The notes below the pieces were generated by a model. The model searched no databases and was not told the DNA's origin. It worked only from the letters and a program-made list of their open reading frames with translations. Below are positions 1 through 8,044 of a stretch of 64,000 nucleotides of DNA, in pieces. Position numbers and translations under genes: made by a program. Numbering within the stretch: the stretch's first letter is position 1; every line of letters starts with the position of its first letter. The stretch spans positions 62,001-126,000 of the forward strand of contig NZ_FNVU01000016.1 of assembly GCF_900107965.1 (NCBI RefSeq). The letters are read 5' to 3'. This DNA comes from Actinacidiphila yanglinensis (lineage in GTDB: Bacteria; Actinomycetota; Actinomycetes; Streptomycetales; Streptomycetaceae).

Positions 1-382
1 TCAAGGGGCCGGACAAGGGGTGTGGTCAAGGGGTGACGTGCCGCGAAGGCGTGAAACGCGTCTCCCGCCGACGAGCCACATCAGTCACATCAGTCACACA
101 TTTGTTCGCTACCGCCGGGAAGCACCGGCGGTTGTCGCGAGCGGCCTATGGGCGGGGGCAGCACCCAGCCTCCGCTCGAAAGAGACGGCCCTGAGGCGCA
201 ACCCGAGGATCGACCACCTGGCGCACCTGGTGGACAACCTGCTCGACGGCCTGGCCGCGCCAACCGCGCCCCAGATCCGCGCGGCCCTGCGGGAGCTCCA
301 ACGCGGCCGCCGTGCTCACCGGCTGCCGAACGCCCGCCGGTAGCCCGCACGCCACACGATTCCACCGCGCCCGGACTGCCCG

Positions 383-412
383 ATTCCACGCCATTCCACG
401 CCATTCCACGCC
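383..412. repeat. Three perfect 10-bp tandem repeats (attccacgcc)
   Basis: Three consecutive identical copies start at 383, 393 and 403. The attccac core also occurs in the palindromes upstream of the two DUF6233-like genes (3357-3368 and about 13034), so this could be a cluster of half-sites for the same regulator. That link is an inference from the shared core only. Confidence 0.6.
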
Positions 413-430
413 CTTACGTCCCGCTCCGGG

Positions 431-472
431 TGCAAGCAGGTGAGCAATCGCCTGGTTGCTCACCTGCTTGCA
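431..472. repeat. Perfect 17-bp inverted repeat, 8-bp loop
   Basis: The arms 431-447 and 456-472 are exact reverse complements around the 8-base spacer 448-455. There is no T-run, so it is not a textbook terminator. The right arm begins a segment (456-529) that recurs in diverged form at 2744-2817. It lies about 120 bp before the phosphatase gene and could be an operator or a recombination site. Confidence 0.75.
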
Positions 473-529
473 CTCCCCCGCTGCTTTCCACCGTTCCAAG
501 CCCGCGACCTGCGGTAGTGATGTCGATGG
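456..529 (+). repeat. Direct repeat, copy 1 (partner at 2744-2817)
   Basis: About 74 bp, opening with ttgctcacctgcttgc, passing through ccaagcccgc and ending in gtgatgtcgatgg. The second copy has the same blocks in the same order (estimated by eye at roughly three quarters identical). The pair flanks the phosphatase gene and the pseudogene at 1891-2712. Confidence 0.65.
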
Positions 530-590
530 GGCCGTCCTGTGCTTGTCCGCCTGCCGAGAAGGTCGGGGGGTGCGGCGGTACGTTTGAGCT

Positions 591-1736
591 ATGAAGTGGA
601 GCGGCGCCGGCGGGCGGCCGGTCGGTTGGAGGGCGTGTAAGTCCCGGCCGGTCCTGCTCCCCGTCGCGCTCGTGTCTCTCGCTGTGCTGCTCGGTGTGGA
701 CCTGATCGGCGGCGGCGGGATCCGTATCGGCGGTCTGCTGGTCGCGGTGCCGGCGCTGGCCGCGGTGTTCCTCGGCCCGCTCGACGTCCTGCTGCTCAGT
801 GTCCTGACCGTCGGCGCGGTCGTCTGGGCCTCGGCGGACAACAACACGCTCGGCACCGCGAACTTTCCCGTGGTGCTGGCGACTGTGGTGCTGGTCGGCG
901 GCGCGGCCGTGCTGGCCGCGCGGGCGCGCGGACGCCGCGAGAGCCAGCTGGCCCAGGCGCGGAAGGTCGCGGAGGCTGCCCAGCGGGCCCTGCTGCGCCC
1001 GCTGCCGGGCCGGCTCGGCCGGGTCACGATCTCCTCGATGTATTTGGCCGCGGAGGAGGAGGCGGCGATCGGCGGCGACCTCTACGCCGCCGGCGTCGAC
1101 CGGCGAGGCGACATCCGGGTGCTCGTCGGCGACGTCCAGGGCAAGGGCATGGCCGCCGTCGAGGTCGTAGGGCTGCTGCTGAGCACCTTCCGCCTGTCGG
1201 CACGCTCCGGCGTCCCGCTGGAGGCGCTGCCGGGCTACCTCGACCAGGGCCTGCGCGACGACCTGGTGGACCTGGAGGAGAGCGGGGAACCCGGAACCCT
1301 GGGCCCCCGCCCAGTCGAGACCGAGTTCCTGGAGCGGTTCGTGACCGCCGTCGTCGTGGACATCGCCGCCGACGCCAGCACCGTGCGCATCGCGAACTGC
1401 GGCCACCCCCCGCCGCTGCTCATCCGAGGCGACCGCGTCATCCCGCTCATGCCCGACGTGCCCGAGCTGCCCCTCGGACTGGGCGACCTCTGCCGGGAGG
1501 ACCACCACGTCGACAGCTACGACCTGGAGATCGGCGACATCCTGATGCTCTACACCGACGGCGTGATCGAGTCCCGCAACCCCGAGGGCGCCTTCTACCC
1601 GCTCACCGACCGCCTCGCACACAGCACCCGCGACACCCCCACCGTCCTGCTGGAAGACGTCCAAAGCGACCTGACCCAATACACCGCCGGACTCAGCGAC
1701 GACATCGTGATGCTCGCCCTCCAGCGAGTCGCCTGA
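591..1736 (+). CDS. Membrane-anchored PP2C (SpoIIE/RsbU-type) serine phosphatase
   Basis: 381 aa. The N-terminal ~110 residues carry three hydrophobic segments (around residues 20-40, 45-80 and 88-105) ending in an Arg-rich stop-transfer sequence. The rest is a PPM/PP2C catalytic domain of the SpoIIE class: GGDLYAAGVD near residue 160 and GDVQGKGMAAVE supply metal-binding Asp residues, followed by ANCGHPPPLL, MLYTDGVIES and a terminal LSDDIVMLAL block. Such proteins dephosphorylate anti-sigma-factor antagonists or related phosphoproteins at the membrane in stress and development signalling; no partner kinase or anti-sigma gene is adjacent. A broken second copy lies at 12586-12938. Family assignment is firm, substrate unknown. 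Confidence 0.9.
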   Translation: MKWSGAGGRPVGWRACKSRPVLLPVALVSLAVLLGVDLIGGGGIRIGGLLVAVPALAAVFLGPLDVLLLSVLTVGAVVWASADNNTLGTANFPVVLATVVLVGGAAVLAARARGRRESQLAQARKVAEAAQRALLRPLPGRLGRVTISSMYLAAEEEAAIGGDLYAAGVDRRGDIRVLVGDVQGKGMAAVEVVGLLLSTFRLSARSGVPLEALPGYLDQGLRDDLVDLEESGEPGTLGPRPVETEFLERFVTAVVVDIAADASTVRIANCGHPPPLLIRGDRVIPLMPDVPELPLGLGDLCREDHHVDSYDLEIGDILMLYTDGVIESRNPEGAFYPLTDRLAHSTRDTPTVLLEDVQSDLTQYTAGLSDDIVMLALQRVA

Positions 1737-1838
1737 AACCGCAGCATCCAAGCCCCCGGCTTCAGCGCCGCCCACCCGCCCGCTGGAGCAGGCGCAGCCG
1801 AATCTTGATCGCCGGGGCAGCGCGGGAGGCATTCCCAT
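1737..1838 (+). repeat. Duplicated phosphatase downstream flank
   Basis: The ~100 bp after the stop codon (atccaagcccccggcttcag through gatcgccggggcag to gcattcc) is nearly repeated at 12939-13036 after the broken phosphatase copy. In copy 2 it runs directly into the promoter of the DUF6233-like gene. In copy 1 about 1.5 kb of extra DNA separates the two, starting at the shared gc(a/g)ttcc. Confidence 0.8.
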
Positions 1839-1890
1839 GAGACAACCAGCCGTCGAGGGTGTCGTGGCGGTCATGGAGTTGGCGTAGGCC

Positions 1891-2712
1891 TTACCGGACG
1901 GCGGTGATCTGGCGGTTCAGGTCGGCGAATGCGCGATTGACTGTGGTGGCGTGCCGCAGCACCGACGCGCCGTGGGCAGGGGCTTCATGCCCGGCCCGAT
2001 CGTGCTGGAGCGGAATGCCTGAGCCGGTGCCACAACCGTGCTGGCGCTCCCAGCCAGGGGTACTTGGGCACCGTGAAATAGACGGTGAACTCGGTCCACG
2101 GCAGTAGCGTGCCGTACTGCGCACGGGCCCCGGCGATGGACCAGCCGGCCGGTTCGGTCCGCCCGGTGTGCAGGATGACGAAGCGGTTGCGCCGCCGGGA
2201 CTCCTCCTGCCAGGCCAGCAGCCGCTTTGGTGAGTCCCGCTCCCAGCGGGTGTTGGGCGGGCTGAACCAGCCCCTGTGCCCTTGCCGCCAGGGACCTTCG
2301 GCGCTGCCGATCAGCTCCCGCAGAGCCTCCTCGGGGTCGGCGTCAGTGCCGAACCAGGCCTCGGCACTGAGCGTGGCGACTAGCGCGAGAGCGCCTTGAC
2401 CCGCCCACCGGATCCGAACATCGGCACGTTCCCGGAGCGCGAGACGCGGCCCACCTCATCGACGTAACGACAGCACAGCAGGTGCGCGGACGGTACTGCG
2501 GCGGCGCATGCGTCGACCCGAGCGCGCATGTCGGCCCATGCCTCCCGGCGGGCCCGGCGGACGCGAGGAGACCTGACGGTGAGATGCAGGCGGGCGTTCG
2601 ACGGGACTCCGCTGAAAACGGTCGCGACGGCCTGCCGGACGAGCGCGCCGACGATCATGACCACGAAGCGTCCACCGGACACGCCCGCGGCCGGCCTGTT
2701 CCTCTCCGCCAT
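1891..2712 (-). pseudogene. Frameshifted hypothetical gene
   Basis: Translation in pieces gives one continuous-looking protein. It starts MAERNRPAAGVSGGRFVVMI at 2712, reads to a premature stop at 2380, continues in another frame from about 2402 (QGALALVATLSAEAWFGTDA, then RNRFVILHTGRTEPAGWSIA and LLPWTEFTVYFTVPKYPWLG) and ends in a third frame with ASVLRHATTVNRAFADLNRQ before a stop at 1891. At least two frameshifts (near 2402 and near 1990-2040) are needed. I do not recognise the family. It lies inside the segment absent between the duplicated blocks at 12.9-13.1 kb. Confidence 0.6.
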
Positions 2713-2743
2713 CCGAAGGCTCCTTCCGCACGCCGGCCTCCCG

Positions 2744-2817
2744 TTGCTCACCTGCTTGCGCTCACCGCCGCCTCTCCACTGCTCCAAGCCCGCAACCTGC
2801 GGCAGTGACGTCCATGG
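2744..2817 (+). repeat. Direct repeat, copy 2 (partner at 456-529)
   Basis: Diverged copy of the segment at 456-529, with the same ttgctcacctgcttgc start and gtgacgtccatgg end. Only one arm of the 431-472 inverted repeat is present here. It overlaps the 3' end of the small membrane-protein ORF. Confidence 0.6.
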
Positions 2818-3088
2818 AACACCTGTCCTCTGCCACTGAACCTTCACCGTTTGCCACTGAGGTTTGACCCGCCAGGCTGCTGCCAATCTGCTGCGACGGA
2901 ACGTCGAGCCCGAGATTCCACTCGGTGTGGACGGCGACGACAGCCCATACGCAGGCCAGCAGCGCAAGGATCACTCCGCCTGCCAGAAGACATCCCAGAG
3001 CTCGGCCGAGCCCCTGCTCCGACCGGCGGGACTGTCGCCACACCACGACCGCGGCCACCAGCGCCACTGCCATACCGAAGAAAATCAT
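2762..3088 (-). CDS. Small membrane protein, hypothetical
   Basis: 108 aa from the ATG at 3088 (MIFFGMAVALVAAVVVWRQS). Two hydrophobic segments, residues 1-17 and about 33-52 (LLAGGVILALLACVWAVVAV), separated by a basic loop, suggest a two-pass membrane protein. The last ~25 residues are encoded by the direct repeat at 2744-2817, so the natural C-terminus may have been replaced. No recognised family. An upstream extension to 3160 is Arg-rich and unlikely to be used. Confidence 0.5.
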   Translation of the reverse strand: MIFFGMAVALVAAVVVWRQSRRSEQGLGRALGCLLAGGVILALLACVWAVVAVHTEWNLGLDVPSQQIGSSLAGQTSVANGEGSVAEDRCSMDVTAAGCGLGAVERRR

Positions 3089-3356
3089 GGAGCCCCCCCG
3101 AGCCCGACGCCGGACGCTCCGGCGTCCCCGTAGCGTGCGCCAGTCCTCCCGCACCCGCATGAGTACGCATACTCGACCCTGGCAAGCGGCAGGGGAGCGA
3201 CGAAGCCCCGCCGGGAAGGCCAGGGCATCCGGCGCGGCGCCGACGAACGGATCGAATCGCCCTGCGTACGAACTACGCAGTCGTCAAAGTTCAGTGGCAG
3301 ATGGTCAAGGTCCAGCGGCACGAGACAACGCCGACCGGACCCGGTCGGGCAGGGCG

Positions 3357-3398
3357 TTCCACGTGGAATCGAACAGAGAATCGAATTAGATTGGCGGG
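3357..3398 (+). promoter_or_regulatory. Promoter/operator of DUF6233-like gene, possibly leaderless
   Basis: The perfect 12-bp palindrome ttccacgtggaa (3357-3368) is followed by two gaatcgaa direct repeats, then tagatt (3387-3392), which resembles a -10 box, and ATG six bases later. The same arrangement (palindrome with one extra base, both repeats, tagatt, six bases, start codon) is kept upstream of the second copy at 13035-13076. If tagatt is the -10, transcription would begin at or next to the start codon. Conservation is seen; leaderless initiation is inferred. Confidence 0.55.
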
Positions 3399-4004
3399 AT
3401 GAGCACCGACGACGACCAGGAGCAGCCCGCTCCCCTGCCGCAGGCCGACGGGCCGCTGGTCGACGTCGCCCTCCCCGACGGGCAGCACCTGTACGCCGTG
3501 GTCAAGAGCCGGTTGCGGGAGACCGACCGGTCGTGGTGGTACCGGCTGCAGATCCACCTCCCCTCCGGCGCCCAGGTGCGCGGCCGCCTGGTCGACGAAC
3601 CCGCGCCGATCGACTTCCTCGCGCCGGCCAGCCGCTGCCAGCCCATCGACGGGCAGCCCTACGACCGGGTACCGACCGAGCGTGCCGGCGTCACCCCGGC
3701 CTGGAAGGCGGAAGTCAGTGAGCGGCTGGCTGCGGTCGCGGAGACCGGCACGGATCCCGACGCCGTGACAAGCACGTACCAGGCCGTACAAGAGCTGATC
3801 AATAAGGCCGTCGAATCCGATCCGCAGCTACGCATCGGCGAGCAACGCGCACGCTTCCAGAGCGCCCTGAAGGCCACCCGGAAGAACATCGCGGTGATCG
3901 ATCCTGCCAATCTCCCAGAAGTCGTCGACGACGATCTCCGCACGGAGATCACTGCGCTGCAAGAGCTCATCAACGCCCTGGTAGCGAGCATCTCCCAGCG
4001 CTAG
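3399..4004 (+). CDS. DUF6233-like hypothetical protein
   Basis: 201 aa. The first ~110 residues (LPQADGPLVDVALPDGQHLY, then SRLRETDRSWWYRLQIHLPS and APASRCQPIDGQPYDRVPTE) match the second copy at 13077-13582 and resemble the N-terminal part of actinomycete DUF6233 proteins, a family of unknown function common on mobile DNA. The C-terminal half differs from copy 2. Instead of the Cys/His tail it has a helical region (QAVQELINKAVESDPQLRIG), so the two copies share one domain and differ in the other. A conserved promoter element precedes the ATG. Confidence 0.6.
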   Translation: MSTDDDQEQPAPLPQADGPLVDVALPDGQHLYAVVKSRLRETDRSWWYRLQIHLPSGAQVRGRLVDEPAPIDFLAPASRCQPIDGQPYDRVPTERAGVTPAWKAEVSERLAAVAETGTDPDAVTSTYQAVQELINKAVESDPQLRIGEQRARFQSALKATRKNIAVIDPANLPEVVDDDLRTEITALQELINALVASISQR

Positions 4005-4196
4005 GAGATGCCCGGCGTCCGCGGCTCGCTCATCGCCTTGCCCAGGTGCCCTTCATGTCAGCAGCTGGGCAAGGCGAACCCGACAGGCTGATCCGGACAC
4101 ATCTACGGGCAGCAGGCATCCGCCCGAGCCCGCAACCATTCCCCAGCGCTGGCGGTCACACTCTTCCCCCCGTTCTTCGACACCGGGAGTCTGCCC

Positions 4197-4319
4197 ATGA
4201 GCGCCTCACCGTCTGCCGACGCCTCGCCAGACGAATCGTGCATCAACATCAGCACCGCAGAATTGCTGGACGGCCTGAACGCCGACCAGGCCGCGCTCAC
4301 CATTGATGAGGCTTCTTGA
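4197..4319 (+). CDS. Small 40-aa ORF with good ribosome site
   Basis: The ORF begins ATG at 4197, seven bases after GGGAG (4185-4189), and encodes MSASPSADASPDESCINIST followed by AELLDGLNADQAALTIDEAS. It is acidic with one Cys and one predicted amphipathic helix. Size and leader-like composition would suit a RiPP precursor or a small regulatory peptide, but no maturation gene is adjacent (the next gene is a phosphotransferase). Function unknown; treated as a real gene because of the ribosome site and amino-acid composition. Confidence 0.4.
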   Translation: MSASPSADASPDESCINISTAELLDGLNADQAALTIDEAS

Positions 4320-4451
4320 AATTCCCCACCCCTCGCTATGGGTGCGGACGGACCTGCTCGCCCGACCGCCCCACCCACCACTTGCACGCTGACTTGCGGA
4401 CAGGCCCGTAAGGGTTCGCGCGTGCCGCCGACCGGATGATGAGGTGGCACG

Positions 4452-5453
4452 GTGACCAATCCTGATGATGTGGCGACTGTCCGACCGTTGACACTGGCCT
4501 GGGTGCGCCGGCACCTGGAGGCTGGCGAGCGGATCGTCGGAGCCGAGGCGCTGCACGGCGGCGCCACCGCCGACATGCGGAGGCTGACCATCGGCACGCG
4601 GGGCGGAGGCACCCGACACCTGGTGCTGCGCTCCTTCGTCGACCCGACCCGGCAGGGGCCGGCCGAGGACCTCCTGCACAGGGAGGCCGAGGCCCTGACC
4701 ACGCTCGCCGGCACCGGCACCGGCACCGGCACCGGCACCGGCACCGGCGTGCCGGCTCCCGGACTCGTCGCCGTCGATCCGACCAGGGCGCACTGCGAGT
4801 ACCCCTCGCTCCTCATGACCCACCTACCGGGCCGGATGATCCTCGACGACGAGGGGCTGGAGACGCGCCTGCACCTGCTGGCCCGTCAACTCGTTGCGGT
4901 TCACGCGGTGCGGCCGGTCGTCCGGCCCCAGGAGTACGTGGCGCTGACGACCGCTGACACAGTTGTGACCCCCGAGGCCGCCGACGCCGCCGTCTGGGCC
5001 GCCGCGATCGACGTGATCCGCAGGCCCGCTCCGCGCTACGAAGGCCGGTTCCTGCACCGGGATTTCCAGCCCGGCAACGTGCTGTTCGACCTGTCACCCG
5101 AGGACCCGGCCGGTGCCGACAGTGCCCGGATCACCGGCGTGGTCGACTGGGCGGCGGCCTCCTGGGGCCCGGCGGACCTCGACGTGGCGCACTGCTCCAC
5201 CAATCTCGCGCTGCTGCACGGCCCGGGGTGGGGCCTGCGCTTCACCGAGGCGTACCAGGAGGCCGACGGGATGCTGGCCGCGGCCGCGGACGAGCGGCTG
5301 TACTGGCAGGTGCGAGAGCCACTGGCGTTCTCGGAGGAAGTGCAGTGGGTTGCGCAGCCGTGGCGGGAGGCAGGACGGACCGAGCTGACGACACGAGCTG
5401 TGGAGGAGCGGTTGGATGCCTATGTCACCTTCCTGATGGACGCGCCGGCCTGA
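4452..5453 (+). CDS. Aminoglycoside-phosphotransferase-family kinase
   Basis: 333 aa from the GTG at 4452 (GAGG at 4441-4444). It has the APH/choline-kinase fold signature: the catalytic loop HRDFQPGNVLFD around residue 200 and the metal-binding GVVDWAAASWGPADLD about 25 residues later. The N-lobe includes LRSFVDPTRQGPAEDLLHRE. Family members phosphorylate small hydroxylated molecules (aminoglycosides, macrolides, homoserine, choline); the substrate cannot be told from sequence. The N-lobe carries a run of (Gly-Thr)7 encoded by a hexanucleotide repeat at 4711-4746. It stands alone on its strand with no obvious operon partner. Confidence 0.85.
   Translation: MTNPDDVATVRPLTLAWVRRHLEAGERIVGAEALHGGATADMRRLTIGTRGGGTRHLVLRSFVDPTRQGPAEDLLHREAEALTTLAGTGTGTGTGTGTGVPAPGLVAVDPTRAHCEYPSLLMTHLPGRMILDDEGLETRLHLLARQLVAVHAVRPVVRPQEYVALTTADTVVTPEAADAAVWAAAIDVIRRPAPRYEGRFLHRDFQPGNVLFDLSPEDPAGADSARITGVVDWAAASWGPADLDVAHCSTNLALLHGPGWGLRFTEAYQEADGMLAAAADERLYWQVREPLAFSEEVQWVAQPWREAGRTELTTRAVEERLDAYVTFLMDAPA
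4711..4746 (+). repeat. Six-copy gcaccg tandem repeat inside the kinase gene
   Basis: Six perfect copies of gcaccg encode alternating Gly-Thr just before VPAPGLV. The 6-bp unit keeps the frame when copy number changes, so length variation would alter a linker and not switch the gene off. Confidence 0.9.
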
Positions 5454-5558
5454 GCCAAGTCGGTCCGGGGCACGACCCCGACCTCATCGTTTACCGCTTG
5501 ACCAAGTGGGGAGTAGAGCAGACCCTGGGGAATTTCAGGCATCCCCATCACCATCAGC

Positions 5559-6056
5559 TTGGGGCTCCTGGTCCAGCGCGCCGCAGAAGCTGAGTACATC
5601 CTGCACGGCATCTACGCCCACCTGGGGAATGTCGAGAGGCCCTACTCGGATAAGCCGCAGGGCAGAGTCACTACCGACTACATCGACGGGGCCTTGAAAC
5701 GGCTGGATACCATCCCACTGGATCAGGTTCCCGCCCACGCCCGCCAGGCTCTGATCCACGACCTGGAACTGTGCAGAAGCCGCTTCGAGCGGCGGAACCT
5801 GTTCATTCACGGATGCTGGAGCTACGACGATGACACTCACGGTTGGCACGTCGTCAAGGGAAGCAAGCCCGACCAGGTGGTGTTCCCGCTGGTTTACAGC
5901 GAGGAAGTGTACGACCTGGCCGCAGAGTTCGGCCGACTCACCGACAAGCTGATCGCTTGGGATGCCCACTTCTACGGCACCCCGGGGGACCCTGACTTGG
6001 GCCGAACCCCCGTGTCATCGAAGCGGATGCCTAGGCGGACTCGCCCGTCGGGCTGA
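5559..6056 (+). CDS. Hypothetical protein with a HEPN-like RNxxxxH motif
   Basis: 165 aa from a TTG at 5559. The frame is open upstream to a stop at 5514 without a better start, so the N-terminus may be truncated. Mostly helical. The segment SRFERRNLFIHGCWSYDD contains R-x4-H followed by G and W, the pattern seen in HEPN-fold proteins such as toxin RNases and Apea/RiboL-PSP-type proteins. This is a motif-level suggestion only. Encoded 105 bp after the kinase on the same strand. Confidence 0.5.
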   Translation: MGLLVQRAAEAEYILHGIYAHLGNVERPYSDKPQGRVTTDYIDGALKRLDTIPLDQVPAHARQALIHDLELCRSRFERRNLFIHGCWSYDDDTHGWHVVKGSKPDQVVFPLVYSEEVYDLAAEFGRLTDKLIAWDAHFYGTPGDPDLGRTPVSSKRMPRRTRPSG

Positions 6057-6734
6057 CGGCCGCTCTGTACACCAGCGCACCCCGGTCCCGCAGGAGCCTA
6101 CAGCCGAAGTCGCCCACCCGCGTCCGCCATCAGCGACGGAGCTCCGGCAGCCCGTCCCGGGTGGTCACCGCACCCGGGACGGGACGGTGCGGGCCGCTAG
6201 ACTCCCGCGGCCATCTCCTCTATGCGGGCGGCGAAGCCGTCGGCGGGCAGGGGGAGGTCGACGTCGTCGTCGACGAACTGAGCACATGCCCGTTATGGGC
6301 CGAGAGGTCTGGTCCACTCCGCGGCACCGACCAGGGTGTACTCCCAAACGCGCACACACTGCGCATCCCACGCCCGATCAGGACTCCGGCGCAGCGCCGG
6401 AGCGATTGTGAGCGACGCCACACAACCCGTCACAAAGCGGAATGGCCCGATCCGTTGGCTCCCAGGGGCGGCAGGTCACCCGCAGGTGTGGTCTCGTACA
6501 CCCGCACGCGTGGCGCTCGGTCGGCACCCCGACGACGATCGACGAGACGGCCGTCGACGGCTCGTGCGACCGTGCCCTGTGCCGGGTGCTGCTCCAGAAC
6601 GCCGGCCGCGTCCTCATCGATGCCGAGGCCGAGGTCGCGAAGAACCCCGTCGGATTGGGCTGAGTTACAGCTACCTACTGCCAGACAACCAGTATTCTCC
6701 GGCCAAGGGACATCCTGCTGACGGGAGATCACTA
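6057..6734. other. Gene-poor stretch with degraded coding remnants
   Basis: On the minus strand, two short readings in different frames look like the tail of one gene: EYTLVGAAEWTRPLGP near 6340-6295, and AQFVDDDVDLPLPADGFAAR ending at a stop at 6197. On the plus strand, 6540-6663 reads CRVLLQNAGRVLIDAEAEVA, another plausible gene end. None has a credible start. I read this as debris of at least two lost genes. Confidence 0.4.
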
Positions 6735-7145
6735 ATGAGACGCGTGTTCATCAGCGCCGGGGCGGTAACTGCAGCATCGCTAGGCGTGGCCCTAACAGCT
6801 ACCAGCCCTGCCTATGCGTCCTACCCGGTAACGTCATTCGGACGCTACGAAGCCACGGGCACCGCAACTGCGGGATCGTTCACCTGGTACAACCAGTCTG
6901 TCGGCGTCCAAGGATACGTGGTTGACTCCGCGCACGTGCCGGGCGGCTCCTTCGTCGAATTCGACTTCTACCAGGGTGATACGGGCCTCAGCCTCCAAAC
7001 CCGCAGCGCAAACGCTGAAACGACGAGCTTCAACTTCACGCAGCCCGGCCCCCAAGGCGGGATCACCAAGATCAGAATCAGGGTTTGCCCGGTAAGCGAC
7101 GATGTTGGCGAGTGCAGCCTCTGGCACGAGCTCGTTCGACCGTAG
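6735..7145 (+). CDS. Small secreted protein, hypothetical
   Basis: 136 aa from the ATG at 6735, with GGGAGA at 6723-6728 as ribosome site. Residues 1-30 are a signal peptide: MRR, a hydrophobic stretch, then TSPAYA as a likely signal-peptidase-I site. The mature ~105 residues are beta-rich with aromatic residues and two Cys near the C-terminus (RVCPVSDDVGECSLW), probably one disulfide. No recognised domain. A strong terminator hairpin follows at 7189-7224, so it is probably monocistronic. It resembles the secreted protein at 29515 in size and layout but not clearly in sequence. Confidence 0.75.
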   Translation: MRRVFISAGAVTAASLGVALTATSPAYASYPVTSFGRYEATGTATAGSFTWYNQSVGVQGYVVDSAHVPGGSFVEFDFYQGDTGLSLQTRSANAETTSFNFTQPGPQGGITKIRIRVCPVSDDVGECSLWHELVRP

Positions 7146-7188
7146 GTCACGGTAACGGTCCCGAACGACTCGCACTGACTGACACACC

Positions 7189-7224
7189 CGACGCCCCGTC
7201 AGCCAACCGGCCGACGGGGCGTCG
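7189..7224. terminator. Rho-independent-type hairpin after secreted-protein gene
   Basis: A perfect 12-bp GC-rich stem (7189-7200 with 7213-7224) with a 12-base loop, 43 bp past the stop codon. No T-run, as is usual in actinomycetes. Confidence 0.75.
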
Positions 7225-7674
7225 TCACGTCTACATACCCTTCCAGATCCGCAATGCCCGCGACCGGTCCACACCACCTCTACGGCCGGAGTGCCCGGGC
7301 AAGCACGGCTCACACCAGCCGTCGGCAACGAAGGTAACCCGAGACGCAATCCGGGGGCCGCACTGCGGGGACGAGCCCACACGATCGGGGGCCGACGGAC
7401 GCGTGGGCGAAGAGGCTGGGCGCCCGCATGCGACGTTGATGCGAGATTGCCCGGTTCGACACGCGGGTGGGCTGGAGGAGCCGCCGGTCAACTGAGCCCG
7501 ACAGCACCGGCGAGCACGGCCGGAGAGGCGGCAGCACGGCGCAAGCAGCTGCACGCAGCGGCTGAGCCGAGACAGCAGCGAGGTTGGGTAGGCCCGTGCC
7601 GAACGGCTCGGGCCCCAGAGGCAACCGCAACGCCTCCGGGGCCCGGTCGTGTGCGCGACGGGATCGGGCTCAGG

Positions 7675-7780
7675 CCGCCCGATCCGCACGCTGTGCAGGA
7701 TCGCGCCGGTCAGGTCCGCCTCGTGCAGGTCCGCGCCGCGCAGGATCGCGCCCCTGCACGGTGCCGTCCCGCCGTTGATG
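7675..7780 (-). pseudogene. Pentapeptide-repeat gene remnant
   Basis: Minus-strand translation gives GAILRGADLHEADLTGAILH, four consecutive A(D/I)LxG pentapeptides, with no start or proper flanks on either side. The surrounding 7225-8044 otherwise shows no supported gene. A larger intact pentapeptide-repeat protein is at 11419. Confidence 0.6.
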
Positions 7781-7875
7781 AGAATGGTCGAAAACGGCCG
7801 GGGACGCTGCTCGCCTCAGTTCGTTCGGTGTTCAACGGTGTGGGGATTCGTGGGGAGCGACCAGCGTCAGCGTGA

Positions 7876-7906
7876 GGGCCCGGCGACCGAAGGTCGCCGG
7901 GCCCTG
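7876..7906. terminator. Strong bidirectional hairpin
   Basis: A 14-bp perfect stem (agggcccggcgacc at 7876-7889, complement 7893-7906) with a 3-base gaa loop. It lies between the pentapeptide remnant and the SUFU gene and is placed to stop transcription from either side. Confidence 0.75.
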
Positions 7907-8044
7907 GTGATCGGTGAGGGGCGGCAGTGGAGGCAGTGCGCGTTGGTCGACCTGGCTCGCTCAGGTCTGGTCGCCATCGTTAGTGTCCAGGGGATCATTG
8001 GTCGTCACCGGGCCTGACTCGCTCGGGGCAGACGGGAGAGCCTG

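Larger units (their letters stand above)
1..590. other. Left-edge stretch without a convincing gene
   Basis: No ORF here has a recognisable domain. A plus-strand reading frame at 20-343 ends in a helical-looking tail (HLAHLVDNLLDGLAAPTAPQ) and could be the remnant of a gene end, but it has no clear ribosome site and its N-terminal half is low complexity. The stretch also holds a 10-bp tandem repeat and a strong inverted repeat, listed separately. Confidence 0.4.

Noticed and set aside
383..412. CRISPR array
   Set aside because: The 10-bp units are directly adjacent without spacers; no other spaced repeats or cas-like genes were seen in the window.
431..472. Terminator
   Set aside because: No T-run and no supported gene ending just upstream; kept as an inverted repeat.
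414..1874. 486-aa minus-strand ORF opposite the phosphatase
   Set aside because: It is the antisense shadow of the PP2C gene, with low-complexity composition typical of reverse frames in high-GC DNA.
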